Source: Hyphomicrobiales bacterium (lineage in GTDB: Bacteria > Pseudomonadota > Alphaproteobacteria > Rhizobiales > Rhizobiaceae). Taken from it: DNA of 64,000 nucleotides. Below, piece after piece: positions 45,781-54,890 of the stretch. Made by a program: the position numbers and the translations under genes. The DNA lies in NCBI GenBank assembly GCA_900471605.1, contig UCEY01000027.1, positions 1-64,000 of the forward strand. Direction: 5' to 3'. A model generated the notes under the pieces. The model was not told where the DNA came from. It ran no database searches and was given only the letters and a program-made list of their open reading frames with translations. Position 1 is the first letter of the stretch. Each line of letters begins with the position of its first letter.

Positions 45781-46830
45781 CTATTCCTTCGGCTCGAACG
45801 GTGCCGGCAGGCGCCCCGCACCCTGGCGGGCGAGCATCCAGCCCGGATATTCCTGAGCAAGCGCGCTCACCTCGTCGAGCTTTGCCATGTCCTCCGCATC
45901 GAGCCGCAGTTTCACAGCCTTCAAATTCTCTTCAAGCTGTTCCAACCGCTTGGCGCCGATAATGACGCTCGTCACGAAAGGTTTCGCCAGAATGTAGGCA
46001 AGCGCCACTTCCGCGACGCTCGCGCCGTGCCTGGCGCCGATCTCGCGCATCGCCGCGACGCAGGCCCATGCGCGGTCCTTGTCGACCGGCGGAAAGTCGA
46101 AGGCGGCACGGCGGCCTTCGCCATTGCCCGGCGCACCCGGACCATATTTCCCGGAGAGCAGCCCGCCGGCGAGCGGCGACCAGACCATCAGGCCGAGCTT
46201 TTCCTCCTGCATCAGCGGCACGATATCGCGCTCGAGGTCGCGGCCTGCGATCGAATAATAGGCCTGCACGGTCTCGAACCGGGCATAACCCTTGCGCTCG
46301 GAAATGCCGAGCGCCTTCGCCATTCGCCACGCTGCCCAGTTGGAAAGGCCGATATAGCGGACCAGGCCGCGCGACACGAGATCGTCAAGCGCCCTGAGCG
46401 TCTCGTCGATCGGCGTCACCGTGTCGGTCCCGTGGATCTGATAGAGGTCGATATGGTCCATCTGCAGCCGCTTAAGGCTCTGCTCGACCGAATCCATGAT
46501 ATGGCCGCGCGACGCGCCACGATCGTTGGGCTTGCCGCCCATCTGGCCGTAGAATTTGGTGGCGATGACCACGTCCTTGCGCGGCACGCCGAGGTTCCTG
46601 ATCGCCTGCCCGAGGATCTGCTCGGAGCGGCCCTCGGAATAGACATTGGCGGTGTCGATGAAATTGACGCCCGCGGCAAGCGACCGCTCGACGATCCTGT
46701 CGGCCGTCTCCTGGCCGAGACCCGCGACGGCGCTCCAGACGGCGCCTGACTGGTTTTCGCCGAAGGTCATCGTGCCGAGGCAGAGTTCGGAGACGAAAAG
46801 ACCTGTATTGCCCAATTGATTGTAGCGCAT
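45781..46830 (-). CDS. Aldo/keto reductase
   Basis: A 349-aa NADPH-type oxidoreductase with a TIM barrel. The catalytic tetrad is visible: D59 and Y64 in FIDTANVYSEGRSE, K92 in VIATKFYG and H133 in YQIHGTD. The cofactor segment VTSVIIGAKRLEQLEENL lies near the C-terminus. The best family fit is the YajO/Tas or potassium-channel beta-subunit-like group, and the substrate is unknown. ATG at 46830 has GGAG at proper spacing. The longer open frame to 47001 has no homology. It is convergent with cheW. The OFA carrier ends upstream on the same strand and has its own terminator. Confidence 0.88.
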   Translation of the reverse strand: MRYNQLGNTGLFVSELCLGTMTFGENQSGAVWSAVAGLGQETADRIVERSLAAGVNFIDTANVYSEGRSEQILGQAIRNLGVPRKDVVIATKFYGQMGGKPNDRGASRGHIMDSVEQSLKRLQMDHIDLYQIHGTDTVTPIDETLRALDDLVSRGLVRYIGLSNWAAWRMAKALGISERKGYARFETVQAYYSIAGRDLERDIVPLMQEEKLGLMVWSPLAGGLLSGKYGPGAPGNGEGRRAAFDFPPVDKDRAWACVAAMREIGARHGASVAEVALAYILAKPFVTSVIIGAKRLEQLEENLKAVKLRLDAEDMAKLDEVSALAQEYPGWMLARQGAGRLPAPFEPKE

Positions 46831-47016
46831 GGAGAACTCCCGTGTGCACTGAAGGTTATGAAGAGATAAAGGCAGTCGTGCTGAGCCGGATCTGGCACGC
46901 GGGCGCGTGCATCTCGCGGGAATGCGAAGTCGGGCTCCGGGACGTAATGTAATCCGGTTTCCGGCGGCGTCAACCGGAGCCGCCTCCGTTTTTATCCTCA
47001 CATTTTCGTGCGGCCA

Positions 47017-47045
47017 AACAGAAAGGGCGGCATAAGCCGCCCTTT
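47017..47045 (-). terminator. Hairpin terminator after the OFA transporter
   Basis: A perfect ten-base stem AAAGGGCGGC/GCCGCCCTTT (47022-47031 with 47036-47045) with a four-base loop lies 22 bp after the OFA stop. On the minus strand the following bases are TCTGTTT, so the T run is moderate. Confidence 0.65.
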
Positions 47046-47067
47046 CCTTGATCCTTGCCGATGGATA

Positions 47068-48726
47068 TCAGCCGAACAGCACGAAGCTGCTCTTCAGCGT
47101 CACCCAGACGCCCCAGAGAAGCGGGATGCCGACGACCGCCCAGGCAAGCGCCGCCTTGGCATCCAGACCACCGGTGCCGATACCGAAGGAACCGGTCGGA
47201 CCCGCATTCGCTGCAGCCGTCTTTGCCTGCAGCGAAGCGACTTCGTGGTCCGACATGAACCATTTGTCGGGAAGCGGCCGGACCAGCGAGTTGGCGATCA
47301 ACCCCAGAACCAGCATGCCGGCGAGGATATACATCGTGCCGGTATAGAGCGCCGGCCCGGCCGGAACGCCCGCCGTGAGCTGCGCTTCGCGGATGTAGTT
47401 GACGACGACGGGACCGAGGATGCCGGCAGTCGCCCAGGCCGTCAGAAGACGGCCGTGGATGGCGCCGACGAACTGGGTGCCGAAGATGTCCGCAAGATAG
47501 GCCGGGATGGTCGCGAAACCGCCGCCATACATGGACAGGATGATGCCGAAAGCGAGCACGAAGAGCGCCTTGCTGCCCATGTCGGCAAGCGTCGGAGCGA
47601 GCGCATAAAGCACGATGCCGAGCACGAAGAACGTATAATAGGTGTTCTTGCGGCCGATCTTGTCGGAGAGCGACGCCCAGAAGAAACGGCCGCCGATATT
47701 GAAAAGCGAGAGCAGCCCGGCAAAACCGGCGGCAATCGTGGCGATCTGTGCCTTCTGGCTCGCATCGAGCTGCGAGAAGGTCAGGTTCGGCAGGCCGATC
47801 AGCGATCCGGCGAAGATTTCCTGCAGCATCGGCGACGCCATGCCGATCACCCCGATGCCGGCCGAGACGTTCAGGCAAAGCACCGCCCAGATCAGCCAGA
47901 ACTGCTTGGTCTTGTGCGCGTCGCGCAGATGGACATGTCTGGTGGTGATCATCGTCGTCTTGGAGACCGGAGGCGTCCAGCCTTCCGGACGCCAGCCGGC
48001 CGGCGGGATGCGATAACCGAAGGCACCGCCCATCATGAAGCAGAAATAGATCACCGCCATGCAGATGAAGGTCTGCCAGACGCCGACCGAGACATCGGTT
48101 TTGAAATAGTTCATCAGCAGGTTGGCGAGCGGAGCACCGATCATCGCGCCGCCGCCGAAGCCCATGATGGCCATGCCGGTCGCCATGCCGCGGCGGTCAG
48201 GGAACCATTTGATGAGCGTCGAAACGGGCGAGATGTAGCCAAGGCCGAGGCCAACGCCGCCGATCACGCCGGCACCGACCCACATCAGCCACAGCTGATG
48301 GGTCATGACGCCGATCGCCGCGACGATGATGCCGCCGCACCAGCAGCAGGCCGACACGAAACCGGCCTTGCGCGGGCCGACCCGTTCCAGCCACCCGCCC
48401 CAGATAGCGGCCGAGCAGCCGAGCAGCACGAAGAACAGCGTGTAGATCCAGCCCAGATCCGCCACGCGCCAGTTGCAGCTTGTCGTAAACAGAGCAGACA
48501 GGAGGTTCAGACTGGCGCAGGATGGATCTGCTGCTCCCGGAATGGCCTTGGAAAGCGGCAGCCAGAAAACGCTGAACCCGTAAGCCATGCCGATGCAAAG
48601 GTGAATGGCGAGTGCTGCCGGCGGCACGAGCCAGCGATTGAAACCCGGTTTTGCGATAATACGTTCCCTATCGAGGAGCCCGACATTGCCTGTCAGGCCC
48701 TCGTTCGTCGTTCCTGCAATTGCCAT
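47068..48726 (-). CDS. OFA-family MFS transporter (oxalate/formate antiporter-like)
   Basis: A 552-aa major facilitator with about 12-14 hydrophobic helices and OFA signatures such as GWIYTLFFVLLGCSAAIWGG, GLGLGYISPVSTLIKWFPDRRG (the loop motif) and GFATIPAYLADIFGTQFVG. The OFA group includes the oxalate:formate antiporter OxlT. Its position as last gene of a formate dehydrogenase operon suggests formate (or oxalate/formate) transport, which is inference. It is longer than OxlT because of a central loop (about 260-300) and an extended C-terminus with an extra helix. The start follows fdsD by 74 bp. Confidence 0.85.
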   Translation of the reverse strand: MAIAGTTNEGLTGNVGLLDRERIIAKPGFNRWLVPPAALAIHLCIGMAYGFSVFWLPLSKAIPGAADPSCASLNLLSALFTTSCNWRVADLGWIYTLFFVLLGCSAAIWGGWLERVGPRKAGFVSACCWCGGIIVAAIGVMTHQLWLMWVGAGVIGGVGLGLGYISPVSTLIKWFPDRRGMATGMAIMGFGGGAMIGAPLANLLMNYFKTDVSVGVWQTFICMAVIYFCFMMGGAFGYRIPPAGWRPEGWTPPVSKTTMITTRHVHLRDAHKTKQFWLIWAVLCLNVSAGIGVIGMASPMLQEIFAGSLIGLPNLTFSQLDASQKAQIATIAAGFAGLLSLFNIGGRFFWASLSDKIGRKNTYYTFFVLGIVLYALAPTLADMGSKALFVLAFGIILSMYGGGFATIPAYLADIFGTQFVGAIHGRLLTAWATAGILGPVVVNYIREAQLTAGVPAGPALYTGTMYILAGMLVLGLIANSLVRPLPDKWFMSDHEVASLQAKTAAANAGPTGSFGIGTGGLDAKAALAWAVVGIPLLWGVWVTLKSSFVLFG

Positions 48727-48800
48727 TTAAAATATCCTCCCTCTGGATGATGGCTAGGCTCTATCCCCCCTCCGGCCCCTCACCTGCCGGATGGATGAAT

Positions 48801-49160
48801 TCATGCGGCGCTTTCGGGAATGCTCGGTTCGGAAAGCGACTCCCCTTCGGCGGGACCCTTGCCGCCCGGCGCACCTTCAGCCGCATCCTGGCCGACACCG
48901 ACGCCCGACCCGACCTTGGCCTCTGGCCGGCGGATCAGCGCGGAAGCCTCAATGACGAGCGGCAAAAGCCCTTCTCCGCCCTTGTCGAGATGCTCGAAAA
49001 ACTGCCGGCGCATGCGCGGCTCCCAGAATTTGTTGATATGCGTCGCGACACCTTCGGCGCGCACCTTTTCCGGCTGCGACAGGAAGAAGGTGGCGATCTG
49101 GTTGGCCATCCGGACCAGTTTGTCGAGCACCAGTTGCTCGGGGCTTTGGTCATGCGACAT
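48801..49160 (-). CDS. fdsD: Formate dehydrogenase delta subunit with extended C-terminus
   Basis: A 119-aa small accessory subunit. The first 75 residues fit FdsD (LVRMANQIATFFLSQPEKVRAEGVATHINKFWEPRMRRQFFEHL). FdsD is needed for assembly or activity of NAD-linked formate dehydrogenases and may assist cofactor insertion. The rest is a low-complexity Gly/Ala/Glu/Pro tail, longer than in the family. The ATG at 49160 overlaps the end of fdhD by 11 bp, indicating coupling. It lies between fdhD and the OFA carrier. Confidence 0.85.
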   Translation of the reverse strand: MSHDQSPEQLVLDKLVRMANQIATFFLSQPEKVRAEGVATHINKFWEPRMRRQFFEHLDKGGEGLLPLVIEASALIRRPEAKVGSGVGVGQDAAEGAPGGKGPAEGESLSEPSIPESAA

Positions 49161-49977
49161 CGGCGACAACTCCAGTGGTTATGCGATCGGTACGCGTAAA
49201 GATTTCAAAATCCTCGCCGCGCGTCAGCGCGATGAGTGTCATGCCCGCCTCCTCTGCCGTGCGAATGGCAAGCGCGGTGGGGGCGGAAATGGCGATCAGC
49301 ACGGCGCTTCCGAGGATCGCCGTCTTCTGCACCATCTCGACGGAGATGCGGCTGGTGACGACCACGACGCCCTCCGACCCCTTGATACCCCGGCGGATGG
49401 CCGCTCCCGCCAGCTTGTCGAGCGCGTTGTGGCGGCCGACATCCTCGCGGACCGCGACCAGTCCCTTGCCCGGTACGACGAAACCGGCGCCATGAACCGC
49501 ATGCGTTTCCCGATGCAGCGGCTGCGCGCTGTTGAGCGCCGCGACCGCCTCGCTCACCTCTTTCGGGCTCAAGGCCATTGCCACCAAGGAAACGTCCGGA
49601 ACAGGGCGCATCGCCTGCTCGATCGACTCGATACCGCAGAGCCCGCAGCCGACCGGCCCCGCCATGTGCCGGCGCCGGGCGCGCAGCGCATCCTCCTTGT
49701 CCGCGGCAAGCACCACCTGCACATCGAGGCCTGCACCCTCCTCGACGACGGAGATACTCTCGATCTCCGCCATCGACGTTATGATGCCTTCCGTAAGGCT
49801 GAAGCCGACGGCGAAATCCTCGAGATCCGCCGGCGTGCCCATCATCACCGCATGGGTGGAACCGCCATAGGAAAAGGCGATCGGCACCTCCTCCGGCACC
49901 ACCCGCGAGCCGGCGCGGGTCACGCCGTTGCGGCGTGCGATCTCGGGGGCGGACATGGTGGTATTGAATTCAGCCAT
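49150..49977 (-). CDS. fdhD: Formate dehydrogenase sulfurtransferase FdhD
   Basis: A 275-aa protein that carries sulfur from a cysteine desulfurase to the bis-MGD cofactor of formate dehydrogenase, as required for activity. The persulfide-binding CGLC motif lies at 111-114 (PVGCGLCGIES). The conserved REDVGRHNALDKL, VVTSRISVEMVQK and SAPTALAIRTAEEAGMTL blocks follow. ATG at 49977 is the family start. An in-frame upstream extension to 50061 would translate part of a palindromic repeat and is rejected. It sits between fdsA and fdsD, separated from fdsA by that repeat. Confidence 0.94.
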   Translation of the reverse strand: MAEFNTTMSAPEIARRNGVTRAGSRVVPEEVPIAFSYGGSTHAVMMGTPADLEDFAVGFSLTEGIITSMAEIESISVVEEGAGLDVQVVLAADKEDALRARRRHMAGPVGCGLCGIESIEQAMRPVPDVSLVAMALSPKEVSEAVAALNSAQPLHRETHAVHGAGFVVPGKGLVAVREDVGRHNALDKLAGAAIRRGIKGSEGVVVVTSRISVEMVQKTAILGSAVLIAISAPTALAIRTAEEAGMTLIALTRGEDFEIFTRTDRITTGVVADVA

Positions 49978-49985
49978 TGGATGTT

Positions 49986-50176
49986 GGAGCAAGAATACCC
50001 CCCTCTGCCCTGCCGGGCATCTCCCCCTCAAGGGGGGAGATCGGATGTGGCAAGGCCCCACCCTCTATCGAAGTGAGCCAATAAGCAAACTTGTCCCTAG
50101 CGCCTTGAAATGCCGCCCATGCCTCTGGCCGATCTCCCCCCTTGAGGGGGAGATGCCCGGCAGGGCAGAGGGGGGT
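49986..50176. repeat. RIME-like palindromic element between fdsA and fdhD
   Basis: Two 48-bp arms (49997-50044 and 50129-50176) are perfect inverted repeats of each other, around an 84-bp core. Each arm contains its own nested hairpins (CTGCCGGGCAT region and CTCCCCC/GGGGGGAG). The preceding 11 bp GGAGCAAGAAT also precedes the second copy upstream of fdsA. The element fills the space between the fdsA stop and the fdhD start. Confidence 0.85.
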
Positions 50177-50198
50177 AAGCCAGGCACTCGCAGCCATC

Positions 50199-53078
50199 CT
50201 ACTCAGCCGCCTCCAGCTTCCCCGCAATCCGCCGGGACCGCCGGGACAGTTCGTCGTAATCGCTCTGCCACTCGGTCGGGCCGTTCGACGGCGACACCTG
50301 CACCGCGGTCACCTTGTATTCCGGGCAATTGGTCGCCCAGTCGGAGAAATCGGTGGTGATGACGTTCGCCTGCGTGTTCGGATGATGGAAGGTCGTATAG
50401 ACCACGCCCGGCGCCACACGATCGGTGATCAGCGCCCTCAGCGTCGTATCGCCCGAACGGCTGGCGAGCTTGATCCAGTCGCCTTCCTTGATGCCGCGTT
50501 GTTCCGCATCATGCGGATGGATTTCCAGCCGGTCTTCCGCATGCCAGGCGACATTTTCGGTACGCCGGGTCTGGGCGCCGACATTGTACTGGGACAGGAT
50601 ACGGCCGGTCGTCAGCAGCAGCGGGAAGCGGGGACCGGTGCGTTCGTCGGTTGCCACATATTCGGTGCGGATGAACTTGCCCTTGCCGCGCACGAACCCA
50701 TCGACATGCATGATCGGCGAACCGACCGGATGCGCCTCGTTGCACGGCCACTGAACCGAGCCCATCTTGTCGAGATAGTCGTAGGAAACCAGCGCGAAGC
50801 TCGGCGTCGATACGGCGATCTCGTCCATGATCTGAGACGGATGCGCATAGTTCCAGGCAAGGCCCATCGCCTGCGCGAGCTTCTGGGTGACTTCCCAGTC
50901 GGCATAACCGTTCTTCGGGCTCATCACCTTGCGCACGCGGTTGATGCGGCGCTCGGCATTGGTGAACGTGCCGTCCTTTTCGAGGAAGGTCGAACCCGGC
51001 AGGAAGACATGCGCGTAATTGGCCGTCTCGTTCAGGAAGAGGTCGTGAACCACGACGCATTCCATCGCGGCGAGACCCGCCGACACATGCTTGGTGTCCG
51101 GGTCGGACTGCAGAATGTCCTCGCCCTGGATATAGATGCCCTTGAACGTGCCCTCGACGGCCGCATCCAGCATGTTCGGGATGCGCAGGCCCGGTTCGTT
51201 GTTGAGCGTCACGCCCCACAGCTTTTCAAACGTGTCCCGGGTCGCGTCGTCGGAGATGTGGCGATAACCCGGCAGTTCATGCGGGAACGAGCCCATGTCG
51301 CAGGAGCCCTGGACGTTGTTCTGGCCGCGCAGCGGGTTCACCCCGACGCCCGGACGGCCGATATTGCCAGTCGCCATCGCAAGGTTGGCGATCGCCATGA
51401 CGGTCGTCGAACCCTGGCTGTGCTCGGTGACGCCGAGGCCGTAATAGATCGACCCGTTGCCGCCCTTGGCAAAAAGCCGGGCAGCACCACGGACCAGCTC
51501 AGGCTTCACGCCGGTAAACTTCTCGACGGCTTCCGGGCTGTGCTGTTCTTCGCCGACGAAGGCCGCCCAGTCTTCGAATTCCGACCAGTCGCAACGCTCG
51601 CGGATGAACTTTTCGTCGAACAGGCCTTCGGTGACGATGACATGCGCCAGCGCCGTCAGCACGGCCACGTTGGTGCCCGGCTGCAGCGGCAGGTGATAAT
51701 CGGCTTCCACATGCGGCGTCTTGACGAGATCGATGCGGCGCGGATCGATGACGATCAGTTTTGCGCCCTGACGGAGCCGCTTCTTGAGGCGCGAGCCGAA
51801 CACCGGATGACCGTCGGTCGGGTTGGCGCCGATGACGATGACGACATCGGTATGCTCGACCGAGTCGAAATTCTGCGTGCCGGCCGAAGTGCCGAAGGCC
51901 TGGCCGAGGCCGTAGCCGGTGGGCGAATGGCAGACGCGGGCGCAGGTATCGACATTGTTATTGCCGAAACCGGCGCGGATCAGCTTCTGGACGAGGAAGG
52001 TCTCCTCGTTGGTGCAGCGCGACGAGGTGATGCCGCCGATCGAATCCCGGCCGTACTGGTACTGGATGCGCCGGAATTCGGAAGCCACGTGCGAAAAGGC
52101 TTCTTCCCAGGTCACTTCCCGCCACGGATCGGAGATCTTTTCGCGGATCATCGGATTGAGGATGCGGTCCTTGTGGGTCGCATAACCGTAGGCAAAACGG
52201 CCCTTGACGCAGGAATGGCCGCGGTTCGCCTGGCCATCCTTCCACGGCACCATGCGGACAAGCTCTTCGCCGCGCATTTCCGCCTTGAACGAGCAACCGA
52301 CGCCGCAATAGGCGCAGGTGGTGACTTCCGAATGTTCCGGCTGGCCGATCGCGATGACCGACTTTTCGGTGAGCGTCGCGGTCGGGCAAGCCTGCACGCA
52401 GGCGCCGCAGGAGACGCATTCGGAATCGAGGAAATGTTCGTGGGCACCGGGCGAAACACGGCTTTCGAAACCACGGCCCTCGATCGTCAGCGCGAACGTG
52501 CCCTGCACCTCTTCGCAGGCGCGCACGCAGCGGGAGCAGACGATGCATTTCGAGGGATCATAGGTGAAGTATGGATTCGACTCGTCCTTCGGCATCCACT
52601 TGGCGTTGATCGCGCCATCGTTGCGGGCGCGGACGTGGTTTTCGCCCTCATAGCCGTAGCGAACATCGCGAAGGCCTACCGCGCCGGCCATGTCCTGCAA
52701 TTCGCAGTCCCCGTTGGCGGCACAGGTGAGACAGTCGAGCGGGTGGTCGGAGATGTAGAGCTCCATCACGCCGCGACGGATATCCTTCAGCCTGCCGGTC
52801 TGGGTGTGCACCACCATGCCCGGCATGACCGGCGTGGTGCAGGACGACGGCGTTCCGTTGCGGCCTTCGATCTCGACAAGACAGAGCCGGCAGGACCCGA
52901 AGGCGTCGACCATGTCGGTGGCGCAGAGTTTCGGCACCTGTATGCCTGCTTCCATCGAAGCGCGCATGATCGACGTGCCTTCCGGCACGGTGATGGCGCG
53001 GCCATCGATGGTGAGGGTTACCTGCGCCTCTGACCGGGAAGCCGGCGTGCCGTAGTCGATTTCATGAACGAGGGACAT
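50199..53078 (-). CDS. fdsA: NAD-linked formate dehydrogenase alpha (catalytic) subunit
   Basis: A 959-aa molybdenum bis-MGD subunit oxidising formate to CO2. The N-terminus carries a [2Fe-2S] domain (cysteines in LCATDMVDAFGSCRLC). It is followed by a His/Cys cluster motif (HPLDCLTCAANGDC), two ferredoxin-type [4Fe-4S] motifs (CIVCSRCVRACEE, CVSCGACVQACPT) and a further cluster (CAYCGVGCSF). The active-site cysteine is in DTCARVCHSPT, at about residue 380. No selenocysteine codon is used. Molybdopterin-guanine binding and C-terminal dinucleotide-binding domains complete it. Start at 53078 is the conserved MSLVHEIDYGTP. Repeats flank it on both sides within the operon. Confidence 0.95.
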   Translation of the reverse strand: MSLVHEIDYGTPASRSEAQVTLTIDGRAITVPEGTSIMRASMEAGIQVPKLCATDMVDAFGSCRLCLVEIEGRNGTPSSCTTPVMPGMVVHTQTGRLKDIRRGVMELYISDHPLDCLTCAANGDCELQDMAGAVGLRDVRYGYEGENHVRARNDGAINAKWMPKDESNPYFTYDPSKCIVCSRCVRACEEVQGTFALTIEGRGFESRVSPGAHEHFLDSECVSCGACVQACPTATLTEKSVIAIGQPEHSEVTTCAYCGVGCSFKAEMRGEELVRMVPWKDGQANRGHSCVKGRFAYGYATHKDRILNPMIREKISDPWREVTWEEAFSHVASEFRRIQYQYGRDSIGGITSSRCTNEETFLVQKLIRAGFGNNNVDTCARVCHSPTGYGLGQAFGTSAGTQNFDSVEHTDVVIVIGANPTDGHPVFGSRLKKRLRQGAKLIVIDPRRIDLVKTPHVEADYHLPLQPGTNVAVLTALAHVIVTEGLFDEKFIRERCDWSEFEDWAAFVGEEQHSPEAVEKFTGVKPELVRGAARLFAKGGNGSIYYGLGVTEHSQGSTTVMAIANLAMATGNIGRPGVGVNPLRGQNNVQGSCDMGSFPHELPGYRHISDDATRDTFEKLWGVTLNNEPGLRIPNMLDAAVEGTFKGIYIQGEDILQSDPDTKHVSAGLAAMECVVVHDLFLNETANYAHVFLPGSTFLEKDGTFTNAERRINRVRKVMSPKNGYADWEVTQKLAQAMGLAWNYAHPSQIMDEIAVSTPSFALVSYDYLDKMGSVQWPCNEAHPVGSPIMHVDGFVRGKGKFIRTEYVATDERTGPRFPLLLTTGRILSQYNVGAQTRRTENVAWHAEDRLEIHPHDAEQRGIKEGDWIKLASRSGDTTLRALITDRVAPGVVYTTFHHPNTQANVITTDFSDWATNCPEYKVTAVQVSPSNGPTEWQSDYDELSRRSRRIAGKLEAAE

Positions 53079-53110
53079 TGTGTGTCTCCTTGCTGGAAAA
53101 AGTAAACGCG

Positions 53111-53295
53111 GGAGCAAGAATGCCCCCCTCTGGCCTGCCGGCCATCTCCCCCTCGGGTGGGGAGATCACAAAAGGCGGAACCGCCGTTTCAAGTGAGCCG
53201 ACACGAAGGATGCGAGGTGCAATGGAAAGCGATGAGCAAGCCCCCAGCCGATCTCCCCCCTTGAGGGGGAGATGCCCGGCAGGGCAGAGGGGGGT
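53111..53295. repeat. RIME-like palindromic element between fdsB and fdsA
   Basis: The right arm (53248-53295) is identical over 48 bp to the right arm of the element at 50129-50176. The left arm (from 53122) is a diverged inverted copy with several substitutions. The core differs except for a shared AAGTGAGCC. The element is preceded by the same GGAGCAAGAAT. It lies between the fdsB stop and the fdsA start. Confidence 0.85.
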
Positions 53296-53333
53296 GCTCA
53301 GGAACTCAGCCCAAGCAGACGCGCGCAGAGTTC

Positions 53334-54890
53334 TCATTCCGCAGCCTCCACCATCGGAGCCGGAGAAAAGTCCTCCGGGAAATGGTTCATCGCACTCATC
53401 ACCGGATAGGGCGTGAACCCGCCAAGCGCGCAGAGAGAGCCGAACTTCATCGTGTTGCAGAGATCTGCCAGCAACGCCTTGTTCTTCTCCGGCTCGATGC
53501 CCTGCCTGATCTTGTCGGCCGTTTCCACGCCACGGGTCGAACCGATGCGGCAGGGCGTGCACTTGCCGCAGCTTTCGATGGCGCAGAATTCCATCGCGAA
53601 CCGCGCCTGTTTCAGCATGTCGGCCGAATCGTCGAACACGGTGATGCCGGCATGGCCGATCAGCCCGTCCCGGGCCGCAAAAGCTTCGTAGTCGAACGGC
53701 GTGTCGAACAGCGCCCGCGGAAAATAGGCGCCGAGCGGTCCGCCCACCTGCACCGCCTTCACCGGCCGGCCGGTCGCCGTGCCGCCGCCGATATGATCGA
53801 CGATCTCGCCGAGCGACAGGCCGAAGGCAGTTTCGTAAAGGCCGCCATATTTGACATTGCCGGCGATCTGGATCGGGATCGTCCCACGCGAACGACCCAT
53901 GCCGAAATCGCGATAGAAGGCGGCCCCCCGATCCATGATCACAGGCACCGACGCCAGCGAAATGACGTTGTTGACCACCGTCGGACGGCCCAGAAATCCC
54001 TGCAGCGCCGGCAATGGCGGCTTGGCGCGCACGATGCCGCGCTTGCCTTCGAGCGAATTCAGCAGCGAGGTTTCCTCGCCGCAGACATAGGCGCCGGCGC
54101 CGGAGCGGATCTCCATGTCGAAGGCATGCACCGAGCCCATCACCGACGGGCCGAGAATGCCGGCGGCCCGGGCGATCTCGACGGCCTCTGTCATCGTTGC
54201 GATGGCATGCGGATATTCAGATCGGACATAGACATAACCCTTGGTGGCGCCCGTCGCGATGCCGGCAATGATCATGCCCTCGATCAGCACGAAGGGATCG
54301 CCTTCCATGATCATCCGGTCCGCGAAGGTGGCGCTGTCGCCCTCGTCCGCATTGCAGACGATGTACTTCTGCGGCCCCGCCGCATCCATCACCGTCTTCC
54401 ACTTGATGCCGGTCGGGAAGCCGGCGCCGCCACGACCGCGAAGGCCGCTATCGGTCACCTGGGCGACGATCTCGGCTCGCGTCATGGCGATCGCGTTTTC
54501 GAGACCCTTGAAGCCCTGATAGTGGCGATAGTCGTCGAGCGACAGCGGATCGGTGACGCCGCAACGGGAAAAAGTCAGCCGCGTCTGCTGCCGCAGGAAG
54601 GGGATGTCCTTGGTCGGCCCGAGATGCAAAGCATGCTGTCCGCCCTCCAGGAAGCCCGTATCGAACAGGCCCTTGACGTCGCCGGGCTTCACCGGGCCAT
54701 AGGCGATACGGCCGTGCTCCGTGCGCACTTCAACCAGCGGCTCCAGCCAGAACATGCCGCGCGAACCGTTGCGGACGATCGTGGCATCGAGCCCGCGGGC
54801 CTCGATCTCCTGGGCGATCGCCTTGGCTACCTTCTCGGCACCCAGCGCCAGCGCGGCGGCATCGCGGGGAACGAAAATCGTCACCGTCAT
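53334..54890 (-). CDS. fdsB: Formate dehydrogenase beta subunit (NuoF-like)
   Basis: A 518-aa subunit that binds FMN, NAD and one [4Fe-4S] cluster. The N-terminal 90 residues are a thioredoxin-like [2Fe-2S]-type domain. Then follows the NuoF core with the FMN/NADH glycine-rich SGLRGRGGAGFPTGIKW, IVCNADEGDSATF and GAYVCGEETSLLNSLEG motifs and the cluster motif ESCGKCTPCRIGSTRG. It passes formate-derived electrons from FdsA to NAD+. Its ATG overlaps the fdsG stop (ATGA), so the two are coupled. A repeat separates it from fdsA. Confidence 0.94.
   Translation of the reverse strand: MTVTIFVPRDAAALALGAEKVAKAIAQEIEARGLDATIVRNGSRGMFWLEPLVEVRTEHGRIAYGPVKPGDVKGLFDTGFLEGGQHALHLGPTKDIPFLRQQTRLTFSRCGVTDPLSLDDYRHYQGFKGLENAIAMTRAEIVAQVTDSGLRGRGGAGFPTGIKWKTVMDAAGPQKYIVCNADEGDSATFADRMIMEGDPFVLIEGMIIAGIATGATKGYVYVRSEYPHAIATMTEAVEIARAAGILGPSVMGSVHAFDMEIRSGAGAYVCGEETSLLNSLEGKRGIVRAKPPLPALQGFLGRPTVVNNVISLASVPVIMDRGAAFYRDFGMGRSRGTIPIQIAGNVKYGGLYETAFGLSLGEIVDHIGGGTATGRPVKAVQVGGPLGAYFPRALFDTPFDYEAFAARDGLIGHAGITVFDDSADMLKQARFAMEFCAIESCGKCTPCRIGSTRGVETADKIRQGIEPEKNKALLADLCNTMKFGSLCALGGFTPYPVMSAMNHFPEDFSPAPMVEAAE

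Noticed and set aside
49977-50061. N-terminal extension of FdhD
   Set aside because: The added residues are translation of the palindromic repeat. The family N-terminus begins at 49977.
50142-53033. Long forward open frame opposite fdsA
   Set aside because: Same kind of shadow frame. fdsA on the other strand has every expected cluster and cofactor motif.
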